Notes: generated by a model not told the origin, from the sequence alone. A stretch of DNA of 64,000 bases from Ostrinia nubilalis (GCF_963855985.1 NC_087107.1:1054001-1118000), one strand, 5' to 3'; shown: positions 1 to 10,545, counted from the stretch's first letter. Numbers and translations: made by a program.

Positions 1-550
1 CACTTTACACAACCTGCAATAAATACTTCAAAACACAAAAAAGCGGGAAAAGGCAGCACAAATTCCGTGTTAAGTGACCCGGTTGGAAATCACCCTCAAC
101 CCCGTATGTAAATCCCCAATTTATTGTTATAACTCCTAAGTGATATTCAAGATTTCGCGAATATGCTACGAACATTTTCCTGTAACAGCCCACCAGTATA
201 ATTAGACCCCTACTTTAGTATACAACACTCGTTTACCATTTGAGATGTTGATAAGCGACTGCGCGACGACAGGCCAGCTGAACTGGTTTGGTAAAGGCGA
301 GTACAATTGAAGTTTATTTCACTATTTTCCTTGATTGCAATATTGCTGTGAAGATAATGTAGCTAAATGAAAAGTGATTGCAGTCGGAAAGCAATTTTCA
401 CTATTAAATGCAAGCAATTTAAGTTTGTATTGGGTTTATGAAGCAAGGAAAATTTTACTTTTAACGGCTCTTAGAGAGAATATGAATTCTATCTTAGAGA
501 TCAGATAATTTTGAACAAAATACGATTAACAAATGGATTCGAGCAGTAAT
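1..550. other. Non-coding AT-rich sequence, nothing recognised
   Basis: No open frame longer than about 60 codons, no RNA gene and no terminal-repeat structure was seen. Nothing can be assigned. Confidence 0.6.
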
Positions 551-612
551 GTTCAGGACCGCTGTGGAAATCCTTGGGGGATGCCTTTGACGTAATTTTA
601 GGCTGAAATGAT
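551..612 (+). repeat. Degenerate RTE-type LINE 3' end fragment
   Basis: The segment reads as a decayed copy of the RTE tail seen intact on the minus strand at 40.5-40.8 kb. It keeps the blocks TGTGGAAATCCTTGGGGG and GGCTGAAATGAT. Several substitutions and deletions break the frame. It is a 5'-truncated dead copy. Confidence 0.6.
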
Positions 613-1106
613 ACTAAGTATACGCTTTTGTTTGTCTTTTCTACCTTGTGTTACAAAATACCCAATTGATTTTATTATCTATCAAAATCATTCGCAAAAT
701 GGAAAACGATTTTCTTTTACAAATAGCAAATACATAAAACTTTAGTCGCTATCAACAGCTCTCCCAATGAATTAAGGGTAATATACATGTTAATGGTTTA
801 AGGGGAATTTACATCTTCCCCTTTGCTCGTTCTGCTAACTTTTCGGCAACTTGTAACAAGGAGCGTAGACATTTTGGATAAGACAAGTTTTGCTGTATCA
901 ATTAAAATTACGTTTTAAAGACAGGTCCTGTCCATATACAGTAATATTGCCAATTTGTGCTTTATTTTTTGTGCTAGGAATTAGAAATTGCTCAAAACTC
1001 AAATTTTGGCCGGTGACAGGTCAAGAAATACGCTTTAGAAGCCGCGAATTGAAGCTAATTTAAGCATTATTTCTAATATTGCTATCTTTCCCTTAGACTT
1101 TAATCA
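613..1106. other. Non-coding, nothing recognised
   Basis: AT-rich sequence without a supported gene, terminal repeats or RNA gene. Confidence 0.5.
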
Positions 1107-1219
1107 GGGCCTTTTCAAGGCAAGAGTGAATAGGCACTTACAGGGCAGATACGTACCATCTCACTTAACGCCACGTGCGATTGCGGTCAAATACCTGCCT
1201 TGTTATGCATAAAAAATCT
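1107..1219 (+). repeat. Interspersed repeat, LINE-tail-like (family L1), copy 1
   Basis: This shares an ordered series of blocks with 46056-46190 (CCTTTTCAAG, GGGCAG, ATCTCACTT, GTGCGATTGCGGTCAA, TACCTGCCTTGTT), and with 55849-55940 on the other strand. Three diverged copies with a common right end suggest a 5'-truncated non-LTR retrotransposon tail. The clade is not determined. Confidence 0.6.
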
Positions 1220-1823
1220 TAATTGGTTTGGGTATTGCTTACAAAATGTACTATCCGAACAAACTTTTCACCTTTGATAGAGCAATTTACTTTATTTGAT
1301 TTAGTTCCAACGGGACACAATTTCAACGGGACACATTTTCAATCTGACACATTCCCAAGTGGACATGAATCTACCACATCAATTTTGTCAAAGGTTTTTC
1401 TTGTTCTCTGTCGCTTGAAACAGATCGGCAGTCGACGTGTGAGCCGACCACTGGTGTGTGACTAAAAGCACTGTAAATTTTGCACAAATGTACTTCGCTG
1501 GCAGTGGGATACAGGGTGGCAATATGCTAAAGCAGTTTTCTAGAGACCTAACTATATGTAAGCAAGCATTTAACAGTGAAACAGTCAACATGTTGAAAGG
1601 AAAATTATATTAAAATAGCTTTTGTTTTAAGAAATTACTTTACATAGTTAATTTTTTTAACATTTATGTATGTAATTAGTACACCTACCTAAGTATCAAA
1701 ATAATCCTTGCACTGACTGACAGATATTGTAAAAACAATTTCGTTAAGAATTAAGTTCAAATCAAACCAAAACCATGCTAATTTCCAAATGGGATACCCT
1801 CCAGCACACAAAATATATATTTA
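1220..1823. other. Non-coding; includes a short 16-bp tandem array
   Basis: No gene is supported. The only structure seen is the imperfect tandem array at 1308-1370, listed separately. Confidence 0.5.
1308..1370. repeat. Imperfect 16-bp tandem repeat, four units
   Basis: Units start near 1308, 1324, 1340 and 1355. The first two read CAACGGGACACAATTT and CAACGGGACACATTTT. The next two have drifted (CAATCTGACACATTCC, then CAAGTGGACATGAAT). The shared core is GGACA or GACACA. Confidence 0.75.
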
Positions 1824-1852
1824 ATAACCCTCCTTCTGGCGCAGTCGGGTAA
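1824..1852. repeat. 29-bp dispersed motif, copy 1
   Basis: Contains ACCCTCCTTCTGGCGCAGTC. Nearly the same stretch recurs at 63202-63230 and 63823-63851, so it is a conserved piece of an interspersed element. The family is not recognised. Confidence 0.6.
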
Positions 1853-2039
1853 ATAGGTAAAGATTTCAAAATATATTTTCTTCTCCTACCACCCTGTATA
1901 AATGTGACTCGGCACTAGCTTGGAGACAAGATGTAGTGCTCCCGAATGGCATTTTACACAATTTCCCGCCGACATTGCCCCTTTGGCTTACCGTTTCACT
2001 GTCTCTTTTGTTAGTATTCTAATAATAATTAAACAAATA

Positions 2040-2440
2040 AGTATGGCATGTATTTAAATGATCTTTTTAAATTAGCAAAAACGGCAAATAAAAAAATCTA
2101 AATGGTCATCTATTTTAATGATTGATCCTCTTTCTTTGAGACATAAAATAAATGAAATCGATCGATATTTTAACCTCTTTTGAACTACGCAAAAAAAAAT
2201 TGAGATGTAAAAATTATATCTGATCGTTACTTGTTGGTCCTCAAAAATAAAAGAAATGAACACCAAATATTCAATATTGTGATACTTTTTTAAATAATTC
2301 GATTTGTATAAATTATTTTTTGTCTATATCAAATAATCTTCAAAATAATTATGTTATGATACTTATTTTTATTAAGTTGTAGTCAAAGGATAGAAACTAT
2401 TTAAAGGCACTTGATGTTCAAAGATTTTTTTTTATTAAAA
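2040..2440. repeat. AT-rich GATC-motif sequence, probably a repeat
   Basis: Very AT-rich. TGATC or GATCG occurs repeatedly in a context such as TTGATCCTCTTTCTTTG. The same style, including TTGATCCTCTTTTTTAG, appears on the minus strand of 3730-4300. The likeness is by motif and composition and has not been aligned. Confidence 0.35.
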
Positions 2441-2447
2441 AAGCATA

Positions 2448-2706
2448 CTTAACACGTTCACACTGCGTTATTGGGTCGAATTGACCTTAGGTGCTGGATG
2501 CGTTGGTGTGGGATGGATATATTCGGTCTTTTCAGTAGAACGAAAGATAAATATTGTTTTGCAATTGTTTCGTCAAACACAGTAAATATTTGGAAAAAAA
2601 AACTTATCAGGTCCTTACGACCCGAAGTCGCACTAAAAGTAAACAAATATCGTTTAGTGATTTTATCGTGTCTAATCGACCCGTTGACAGATTACTTTAT
2701 GGTCAC
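2448..2706. other. TTAA-anchored segment with GGGTCGAATTGACC, possible piggyBac-like end
   Basis: TTAA is followed by CACGTTCACACTGCG and then by the near-palindrome GGGTCGAATTGACC at 2473-2486. The related GGGTCAAAATGACCC lies at 61576-61590, also downstream of a TTAA. TTAA anchoring is typical of piggyBac-type elements. No matching right end was found, so this is tentative. Element X copy 1 is inserted at its right side. Confidence 0.3.
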
Positions 2707-3472
2707 CAGGCCTCCGTCACTCGCCTATGCCGGCCGAGATAATTACCTACAGCGCGCGACAACTTCAAGTTGCAAATCAGTCAGGACCGCCACGCGCCTG
2801 TGAGCACACGCGTATTTCTATACACGCTCGGTCGATCATCGTCACAATCAAGGTTTATTGTTCCAACAGCACTGTTATCCTTCTTTAATGTAAAATCGTA
2901 GTATTTAGAAATAATAATTAACTGTACTAATTTGAATAATTATGACAAAAAATTTTTTTTTTTTTTTTTTATGTGATAGGATGCAAACGAGCAGACGGAT
3001 CACCTGATTTTGAAATACTTATGACAAAAAACTGTAGCAAAAAAATTATTTTAGCTAATATAAACATTAACTTACTTCACCGTGTCTATTTTCCGACACT
3101 ACACCTTTTAAAACTATTTGTCCAATTTCGAATTATTGCAACACTGAAGTTTATTAATAGGTACTTTAGAGATGGTACGATTATACAAACACCACTAGAT
3201 TAAAGATTACCAATCGTAAATACAATAAATGCTTCTTAAAATTAAGTTATTATTTATTTTACTTTGCTTATACAACCCTGACGCTTGAGCTGCGAGGTAG
3301 ATTAATTCTGAACACAAAAAATTTGCGCTCTTGTGAGCGTAGTAGTAAGGTGCGATTTCGAATGCACCATGTGCGTTGGATATTTTGCATTATTATTATT
3401 ACCGTTAAAATGTCGGCATCTGATCCTACACAAAGGAGTGCAATTTCTGTTGCTACTATTATGTATTCTGTG
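2707..3472 (+). mobile_element. Unclassified transposon 'element X', copy 1, with 8-bp TSD
   Basis: The element starts CAGGCCTCC, ends TATTCTGTG, and is flanked on both sides by ATGGTCAC (2699-2706 and 3473-3480). Copy 2 lies inverted at 50268-50972 and matches almost end to end, with near-identical first 90 bases. No terminal inverted repeat beyond CA...TG and no open frame is present, so it is non-autonomous. An 8-bp duplication suits hAT or P superfamilies, but the missing TIR leaves the class open. It carries a nested poly-T repeat fragment at about 2952-3012 that copy 2 lacks. Confidence 0.8.
2952..3012 (-). mobile_element. Short 5'-truncated retroelement tail nested in element X
   Basis: A poly-T run is followed by ATGTGATAGGATGCAAACGA and CAGACGGATCACCTGAT. 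The same block occurs at 15418-15467. TATGACAAAAAA flanks it on the left and TTATGACAAAAAA on the right, which looks like a target-site duplication. Element X copy 2 lacks it, so it inserted after element X dispersed. Confidence 0.75.
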
Positions 3473-3587
3473 ATGGTCACTGATCACGGCCGAGATCGGT
3501 ATACTAAGAGAAAATCAACCTTACGATTTGAAAAAAATAAAGAGGTAAAAATTATGATGTCGGGTTCAGGGATGTCAGAAGTAAGAA

Positions 3588-3633
3588 ATTATTTTACATA
3601 GCGCCTCTAGTCCCAAACTAAGCAAAGCTTGTA
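3588..3633 (-). repeat. 3'-tail fragment of SINE family B
   Basis: Minus-strand match to the end of the SINEs at 28077-28349 and 49371-49643: TACAAGCTTTGCTTAGTTTG followed by GGACTAG. Only about 45 bp remain. It could equally be the tail of a LINE partner that shares this 3' end. Confidence 0.6.
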
Positions 3634-3729
3634 ATTTAAACAAACATGGCAATGTACCATTCTGCTTGCTTATTGGCCGCTAAGCCAACTCAGTAACCAA
3701 TGATGGACGATTGCCACTCAACCACAAAG

Positions 3730-4304
3730 TACCGCGTAAATTAAAAGATATTTTTTAATTAAAAATATTAACCAATAATATTTTTTGTTAGATCAAATAT
3801 ATTTTAAAGTTAAGTTATACATAGATCGAAATGTATTTATTAGGTGATCGATATTAAAAGGCAAACTTGATATAAAAATCATCAAATTAACAAAATTAAA
3901 GATCAATAACTAAAAAAGAGGATCAAATATTATTTTTGTTTACCAAATATTAAAAGAGTATGTTAAACATAAATATTATGTTACCTTTAATGAAGATCAT
4001 TCATAATTTATCCGTAGATCAACTAATATAGACCCAATAATTAATATAAAGATAAAATGTAATAAAAAACATCATTTATTTTTAAAAGTGCACATACAAA
4101 AAAGATCAATTAGTTTTTAGAGGATCAAATAATATTGTCCCAATAAGTATTACCCAAAAAGGCATTGCATTAATTAAAAAGTAGTAGGTAGTCCTAAAAG
4201 GATCAAAATCAAAATCAATCAACAAAATCAAAAAATATTTATTCAGTTTAGACCACAAGTGGCACTTATGAACCAAACCATGATAAAGACCAATATAACG
4301 AGGG
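3730..4304 (-). repeat. AT-rich GATCAA-motif sequence downstream of a tRNA-like head
   Basis: On the plus strand AGATCAA, GGATCAAA or close variants occur many times (for example GAGGATCAAATATTA and GAGGATCAAATAATA). It contains no reading frame of note. It adjoins the tRNA-like head at 4305-4365 on the same strand, so it may be the body of a long SINE. That link is inferred. Confidence 0.35.
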
Positions 4305-4365
4305 GTTATGGAGTTAACCTGGTTCGAACCAGTTTCTCGAATCTCATACGACACCTTCGCCATTC
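4305..4365 (-). mobile_element. tRNA-like Pol III head (SINE-type)
   Basis: On the minus strand there is an A-box-like TGGCGAAGGTG, followed by the B-box-like GGTTCGAACC. No full cloverleaf forms with paired acceptor ends, so this is a SINE head or decayed tRNA relic rather than a tRNA gene. Confidence 0.4.
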
Positions 4366-5114
4366 GGATAATAAAATTGTCGCTTCAACTAAAAACCAAC
4401 ATCTGAATTAGGTTACATTTTTCAAACAAATCTATATTTAACTGTATTTCATTTCACGGAGATTTTGACTCTAGTTTCCTCAATCCAATTCTTTCGTAAT
4501 TTGCTAACGAGTTTAAAAGAAAGCCATCATAGATTGAGGGCCAATTAAATTTAACGGTAAGATCGCGATGCTGAGTAAACAAAGCAATAAAGATGTACAT
4601 TCAACAGTTTATAGTTTCACTTTAGACCACGACCGCCAATCAAAAGTTAATGCTGATGGTGTATGCGCTTACTGCTTTCTAAGATGGTGAAATATAACAG
4701 CTTAGGCTACGGTTTCCTATTAAACGCTATCCGTCTTATTATTATGTTTGTACGCTTTGGAGCTCACGGGTCAAAAGTGGACCGGTCCTTTATAAGGCTT
4801 GCGTGGGGATACAGATCCAACACGTAGAGGCCGTTTTAAGCGCAAAATAATCGACAAAAGTGAAAGTGGTGCACATGCTGGATCTAGTCTCTGACTATAT
4901 CATGAGATGTAGCCAGAGACCATCCCCAGCCTGTGCACAGGAGCTATTGCAGTTATTGAAGAATGGACTAGGGTTATGGATGAAGGATGGATGGACTGGT
5001 TACTGGGCTATGGATGGAGACTACGGGATACCTGCCTGGTTTATAGTCTCTGACTGAAAAAATGGCAGGCGGTGACTAGCCAGCGATTAAATGGGCCCCC
5101 CCTGGCGTCATGAG
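4366..5114. other. Non-coding, nothing recognised
   Basis: Contains a GC-richer stretch around 4840-5090 with a 65-codon open frame. Its translation matches no family I recognise and it has no splice or promoter context. No gene is called. Confidence 0.5.
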
Positions 5115-5290
5115 TCGTATTATTTTTTGTATTGCACAAATTACTAATAGTCCCGTTAGCCTCTCGTGGTAATCTAAATAAGTTTGTGTTATGAGAGGCT
5201 CACCACAATAGTCGAGCGGCGATGGGATTCAAACCCGCGTTCCTTGGATCTCGAGTCCGACCCCTTCACGGTTCGGTTATCGTGGCTAAT
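5115..5290 (-). mobile_element. tRNA-derived SINE (family C), degraded
   Basis: The minus strand has an A-box-like stretch in AACCGAACCGTGAAGGGG and the B-box GGTTTGAATCC. The body then runs through GTGAGCCTCTCATAACACAA and the complementary ACGAGAGGCTAACGGGAC. A Pol III head with an unrelated body is SINE architecture. Mispaired arms exclude a functional tRNA. Confidence 0.55.
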
Positions 5291-5984
5291 AAAAGGTTAC
5301 ACCTAGGATGAGCCCTGGATAAAATGTAAAATGACATTTCCATACCAGGTAAATGATAATTTTAAGCCAGAGTTCAACTAGGGTGTAACTTTTATTAATA
5401 AGGGGGTATAGGTATTATAAGGTCAACGTCTGAAAAAGACCATCACAGAACATTTTCTATAGTGAGTATTGTGACGTGGCCTACGGCGTGATGCTCCATA
5501 AAACCATTCTTTTTCATTCCTTTCAACTCTTATTTCAAGGGTTTAGGATTCTAATTATCATGTCAAACTTGTAACAAAATTTATGAACATACATTATAAG
5601 GCTAAAAATCGTCATCATCTTTAGTTCGCGCCTAAAATTTTGGCAGCATGCCAAACCATTTTTAACGGGCCAGTCTAACAAAATTTTGTCTTTAATTACA
5701 AAGTGTAATAAGGTCGAGTTCACTAAAACAATTCAATCTCAGTTTTAGTCATGCCGACGGTTACATATTTTTTATTTTTCTAAACTACCCACTTTTTCTC
5801 TAATATTCTCCTGATTCGTTTCGCTGTTTTCTACGTTAGTTTGCGAATTATCGTCGCTCACTCCGGACATTGTCGGGTCCTTGGAGTCACTTTTTTCTGG
5901 AATAATAATATTCTACCGCAGAAATTCCATACTACCCGTTCGCGCTAAGTTTGCCGGTCCGTGGAATGCGCGTTCCCTCCCCCA
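5291..5984. other. Non-coding, nothing recognised
   Basis: AT-rich with no supported gene. The right end grades into the candidate promoter region. Confidence 0.5.
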
Positions 5985-6249
5985 ACCGCGATTAAACGCA
6001 ATTAGTCAGTGATTTAACGCAAATTAGTGTCTTATTTTACGCAAATACACATTTTTTATCAATATTAATAAGTAAAAAATATTTTCAATATAGTTTGCTA
6101 TAGTTATAGACGCTTTCCTTCGAGTGACGTCATATCGCCAGCGGCAAACTTATCGCGAACGGATAGTAATTGTGAAGTGTTGTGAATTGTGACATTCATC
6201 CGAGAGCAGAAACTCCTGCAGCTGGAAAATACAAACATCCGCAGAACTG
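5985..6249 (+). promoter_or_regulatory. Candidate promoter plus non-coding first exon ending at a splice donor
   Basis: A motif of the form TTAACGCAAATTAGT occurs three times about 22 bp apart (5993, 6013, 6035). A perfect CRE palindrome TGACGTCA follows at 6125-6132. Next is a GC-balanced stretch (about 6160-6249) without ATG, ending AACTG before GTGAGT at 6250, which fits the metazoan splice-donor consensus. This order suggests a 5'-UTR exon of a plus-strand gene with its coding exons elsewhere. A chance donor cannot be excluded. Confidence 0.3.
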
Positions 6250-6429
6250 GTGAGTGCGCTAAAATACGTAAAACTATTGCTAAAATACATTTATTTCGTG
6301 CTTATCAGTAACCATGTTGCTGGAGCCTGAAAATCATAATTTACTAAGTAATGCAACTGGCGGTCATATTAAAATTATCGCCCTATTAGTAACCTAACCC
6401 TAAAATGCGAAATGTAGTAAAATTCAACT

Positions 6430-7234
6430 AAAGGACAGTGCCAATCCATGTATGGAAGTTGGACCAAGTGCTGCCCAGAATGAAACTATAGTGCATTTTG
6501 TTCCTCAGGCCAATACTAATTTGTAAACCGGAGCGCACTGAAATCTATCCCTGGAGTTAAGAGAAAAAAAGAGTTTTGTTTGGAATTATTTACTTACAAA
6601 ATATCATCGATGTATACCTACTACGCATAAGATTTCGCGATTTTGGCATTAAATAACACTCGTTATGTTGAACTTAACCATACTGCATCCGTACACCTTA
6701 CTTTAGTACGACTTCGACATTATTTATAAGCGATCAAGCGCTGTTGCAGTAGTTTGGTTAGTTGACCGAAATTAATTATTTCCAAAATAGAGCAAGAAGT
6801 TTTAGCTTACAATAACTTCAATAATCGATTGTAATACACCAATAAATTGATTTTTCGCAAGGATAGAGAACTAAAACTTCTTGAATCATTTTGGAAATAA
6901 TGATTTCTGTCAAGTAACCAAACTATTGCAACAGCGCTAGATCGCTTATAAAGAATGTCTAAGTCGCACTAAAGTAAGGTGTACGGATGCAGTATGGTTA
7001 AGTTCAACATAGCGAGTGTTATTTAATGCCAAAATCACGAAATCTTATGCGTAGTACGTATACATCGATGATATTTTGTATGAAAATATTTCAAAACAAA
7101 ACTCTTCTTTTCTCTTAACTCCAGGGATAGATTACAGTGCGCTTCGGTTTACACATTAGTATTGGTCTGAGGAACAAAATGCACTATGGGTTGATTCTGG
7201 GCAGCACTTGGTCCAGACCATGGCACTATCCTTT
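6430..7234. mobile_element. 805-bp foldback element (long inverted repeat)
   Basis: The left arm (6430 to about 6806) and right arm (about 6870 to 7234) are reverse complements with scattered mismatches, around a loop of about 63 bp. Shared blocks include CCAAGTGCTGCCCAGAAT, ATCCCTGGAGTTAAGAGAAA, AAATATCATCGATGTATAC and CATACTGCATCCGTACACCT. The ends read AAAGGA...TCCTTT. No clear target duplication was found and there is no coding frame. It is either a foldback transposon or a tail-to-tail duplication. Confidence 0.9.
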
Positions 7235-9201
7235 GCGTGCGCATCCGACATCATTATAGCTGTTAGAGTTGACGCTTTTCATACTTAGACACCCTTTTAA
7301 AGTTTGTTAGTGCCTGAGGTTAGTGCTAGAAATTATATTAGATGGGACATATTTTTTAAATATGGAATAATATTATTTATATCACAAGCTCCCAGAATCT
7401 ACAAACACTATTATAATTCCGGCCTTTAGAAACCCAAACTTTTACAATACTTACCGATACACTAATGTACTTTATGTTAGTATTATTTTCTCATACGCAA
7501 ATAGATCAGTTAACTTATGAGTATACTTGTATTGTAATCAGAACCATAAGTAGGTCCTACCTACTTGAGATTTTTTTTGTCTTTGGCACTTTTACGATTT
7601 GGGTTTTAGTGCTAATAATGTGCTCACAGGTTTTTGAACTTAGGCGGAGAAAGTTCTGAGCTAAAAGGGCGTTCCATTGCAGTCTGCTAAAGAATACAGT
7701 CTGTCTACTTGTACACTCGGCATCAAATAAATCGCACCTCCCGCGACAAGCACTTATCAAACGTATGCATCCCCACTTCCCACCAACATTGGTACCATTT
7801 GAAAGCCTAGTTCTAAACTTCATTTCATTAAAGGAAAGGTTTTTACCCCAAAAATGTGTCTTTACAAGGATCCAGAGTCACTTCTTCAAAAAATAGGTAG
7901 TTACGCTATAGCCATTTTTTATGACTATAAAACTGTTAAGTTGGGATTAATCGCTATCCATCTGTTAAAGAGGACACGTGAGATCTTTATTTGGTTTTAT
8001 AACCATAAAAATTGGTCTAATTGATCCCAGAGGTGAGCCCAAAGTGAGGTCTATTTTCAAGTCACATTTATGGTATATGTTAATCATTTATTTAGAAATG
8101 AAATGTATTTTTCTTTAAGGATATTTATTGGGCTTTCAAATAACACCAATATTGTTGGGGTACCATGATTGTGTCAGAAGAAAATCTTTAAAGTTCGCGT
8201 CGCGGAAGGTGCGGTTTATTTGATGTTGAGTGTAGTTCAGGTACGATATAACTTTATGGCGTTCCAGTGAGAGTATCCCTTTTCGATTTGGGCGTATTAG
8301 GCGATAAATACATTCGCACTTTACTGATTAAAACCGCCACCGGGCCAGTTTATGATATTTTCAGCGACGACATATTTATTGTTTAATGCTTATTGCTTAT
8401 TGCTGAAATGCATTACTCAAATTTACAACGCCAGTTATGTGTTAGTTATACCTAATACTAGGCGTGTCTCCAAATTGATACGTATAGATAGAGCCTCCGG
8501 AAAAAAGTTTGAGATTGAGTTCATTATTATCAGTTAGCACTGGTTAGAGTAAGATCAGCTTACACTGGTTAGCAGAAAATTAACCTTCTCAATATACCAT
8601 TTCAATTAAATTACGGCTCAAATTGAACTTTTCCATTCGGTGGTTTAATTTCTAAGCATGACATAGAATGAAAAAAATAAGAAAATAAAAACTTGGTAAA
8701 AGTATTGCTTTAAAATGAACCGAGAAACTACGTCTTGAATAATTTATATCCGCGCAAATTAACTGAACCGTCTACTTATGTAATATAGTGATTTGAGCAA
8801 ACGTAATTTGACCATATTGACAGCTTCTAGGCATAGATAGTTCAGTCCAGCTATCTACTATCATGTCGCCAGCAACTGTTAGCTTTAGGTAACTAGATGT
8901 AACTGACATGGCTCGGTCAGAACGACAGCAGTCTCACATACAGACGGTCAGTACATACACAGCAATAACAGATACAGTCAGTAAGTAAGTACACAGCAAT
9001 ATTAATAATGAAGGGCGCCGGCTGTCCGTCCAATCGGACCTGTAATTAGTTGCATCTCATTAGTGACGTCACGTGCGAGGGAAGTCTCATTACGTCAGAC
9101 GTCGATGTGCGGACTTATTGCCGACGGCGTTGTATTACAGTATGTCTAGTATATGTAATACCTGTGTATGTAGATAGTGTCACCATAATATCAATTTAGT
9201 A
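7235..9201. other. Non-coding; regulatory-like island at about 9010-9135
   Basis: No supported gene in about 2 kb. The only distinct stretch is 9010-9135, a GC-rich unique island with TGACGTCA at 9064-9071 overlapping CACGTG. Confidence 0.5.
9010..9135. promoter_or_regulatory. Candidate regulatory island with CRE and E-box
   Basis: GC-rich unique sequence inside AT-rich surroundings. It contains TGACGTCACGTG, in which a CRE palindrome overlaps an E-box, and further ACGTCA and GACGTC cores within 40 bp. TAATTA homeodomain-type cores are adjacent. Enhancer function is inferred. Confidence 0.3.
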
Positions 9202-9280
9202 GGGTTGTGGAAATCCTTGGAGGAGGATTTTGTCCAGCAGTGGACTCAATTGGCTGAAACGAACGAATGAACGAACGACC
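9202..9280 (+). repeat. RTE-type LINE 3' end fragment
   Basis: Matches the terminal part of the RTE tail: TTGTGGAAATCCTTGGAGGA, TTGTCCAGCAGTGGAC and GGCTGAAACGAACGAA, followed by a GAAC-rich simple tail. A substitution near the expected stop and 5' truncation mark a dead copy. Confidence 0.75.
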
Positions 9281-10475
9281 TAACGAAGGCAGGGGCATAG
9301 GACTAGTAGGAATTTTAAGGTATTGACTTATATTGAATGTCTTTAGATTTGTGGCTTAAAAGTTTTTGTAAAAAGAAGCTTAAGTGTTTAGTTTCATGCA
9401 GAAATAGGTTACACAAAATCTTATCCTCTCATACATTAAGACTAATGACAAGATAAATCCCAACTTTCATGAACTTAGAAGTAGCAGTGAAACAAAAATG
9501 TATGTTGTTTCTTTTAGTTTTACAAGAGTTTATAAGACAGACATATAAATAACCACCGTAGTAAAAAACTCATAAAACTCATTTATTTCTGTAAATAGGC
9601 TTAAAAAAGCACTTTTACGGTCACGCTACATGCAGCACTATCGGACTACACATTTCTGTTACAATCTCGCATCTATTACAACAATAAGCTGTACAATGTT
9701 TAACTCGATGTAGGAAGGTACTGTATGTAGTACATATTTTATGTTGTACACAACGGCTCTGATTTCACAGAAATGTAATTAAATTTCCCAACTAACCGCT
9801 ACAGGATTCCATCGGCCGGTCGCCGAGTCCGAATCAATTAGTGATGCCGATCATTACATAAAATGGAATTAATTAAACGCATTATCGTGCGTCGCAACGC
9901 GTGACGTCACATTAGGCGACATGTGACGATCGGTACACCACTATCGTAATTAGATTCGCTAAATATCAGATTTTGATAGGGACCAGTTGTAAAACATAGA
10001 TGTTCTCTACACATAGATGTTATTAGGGATCGATTTTTTCGGCTACCTGAACTTCGTAATAAAACTAAATTATACAGTGTGAGTCTTGATAAAGTGCACA
10101 TATGAAAATGGGTGAAACTAGACTCATTTTTATCGAAGGAAAATAATAAAAATAATATATCTGAGATTCGATTGATAATCATGATTCTTCATTATTTTGT
10201 AGTACCTATTTGTAATCTACTAGGTATACAAAAAAGTCAATTGAAAACATCAGCCTTACTTAAATACGAGCAGTTACAAATAAAAAATTATGACACGTGA
10301 GCGCCTACAAAATATTCACAGCAACAAATCTTATTCTTGCGAGTGAGACTGTATTATTTGGCTAGTGAAGTTTTTTAATGTAGGGCTCAATAAAAGTAAG
10401 CTGGACGCGACCAAGCAATCGTTATAAAAGTTTATGTAGGAGTAGGTACCTACTGACATTTATACCTATTTTCTT
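9281..10475. other. Non-coding; regulatory-like island at 9785-9960
   Basis: No gene is supported. The island at 9785-9960 is listed separately and the remainder is plain AT-rich DNA. Confidence 0.5.
9785..9960. promoter_or_regulatory. Candidate regulatory island with CRE and homeodomain cores
   Basis: Unique, GC-richer than its surroundings, with CATCGGCCGGTCGCCGAG, several ATTA/TAAT cores and the palindrome TGACGTCA at 9902-9909 next to GTCGCAACGCG. It has no repeat signature. Function is inferred from motif clustering only. Confidence 0.3.
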
Positions 10476-10545
10476 AGCACTTGCCAAATTTTGATTCCGA
10501 AGCGCTGGTAGGGCAAAAAGAGTATGAAATGGTAAATGTAATAAG
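10476..10545 (+). repeat. LINE-tail-like repeat (family L2), copy 1
   Basis: Shares CACTTGCCAAA, TTCTTAGCACTTGCC-type sequence and GAAGCGCTGGTAGGG with 22727-22890. It is a short diverged fragment. Confidence 0.6.

Noticed and set aside
3730..4300. Mitochondrial DNA insertion (numt), suggested by extreme AT content
   Set aside because: No long frame or recognisable mitochondrial rRNA or tRNA order was seen, and the recurring GATCAA motif points to a nuclear repeat.
4860..5057. 65-codon plus-strand frame as an exon
   Set aside because: The sequence shows no family resemblance and no clear acceptor and donor in phase.
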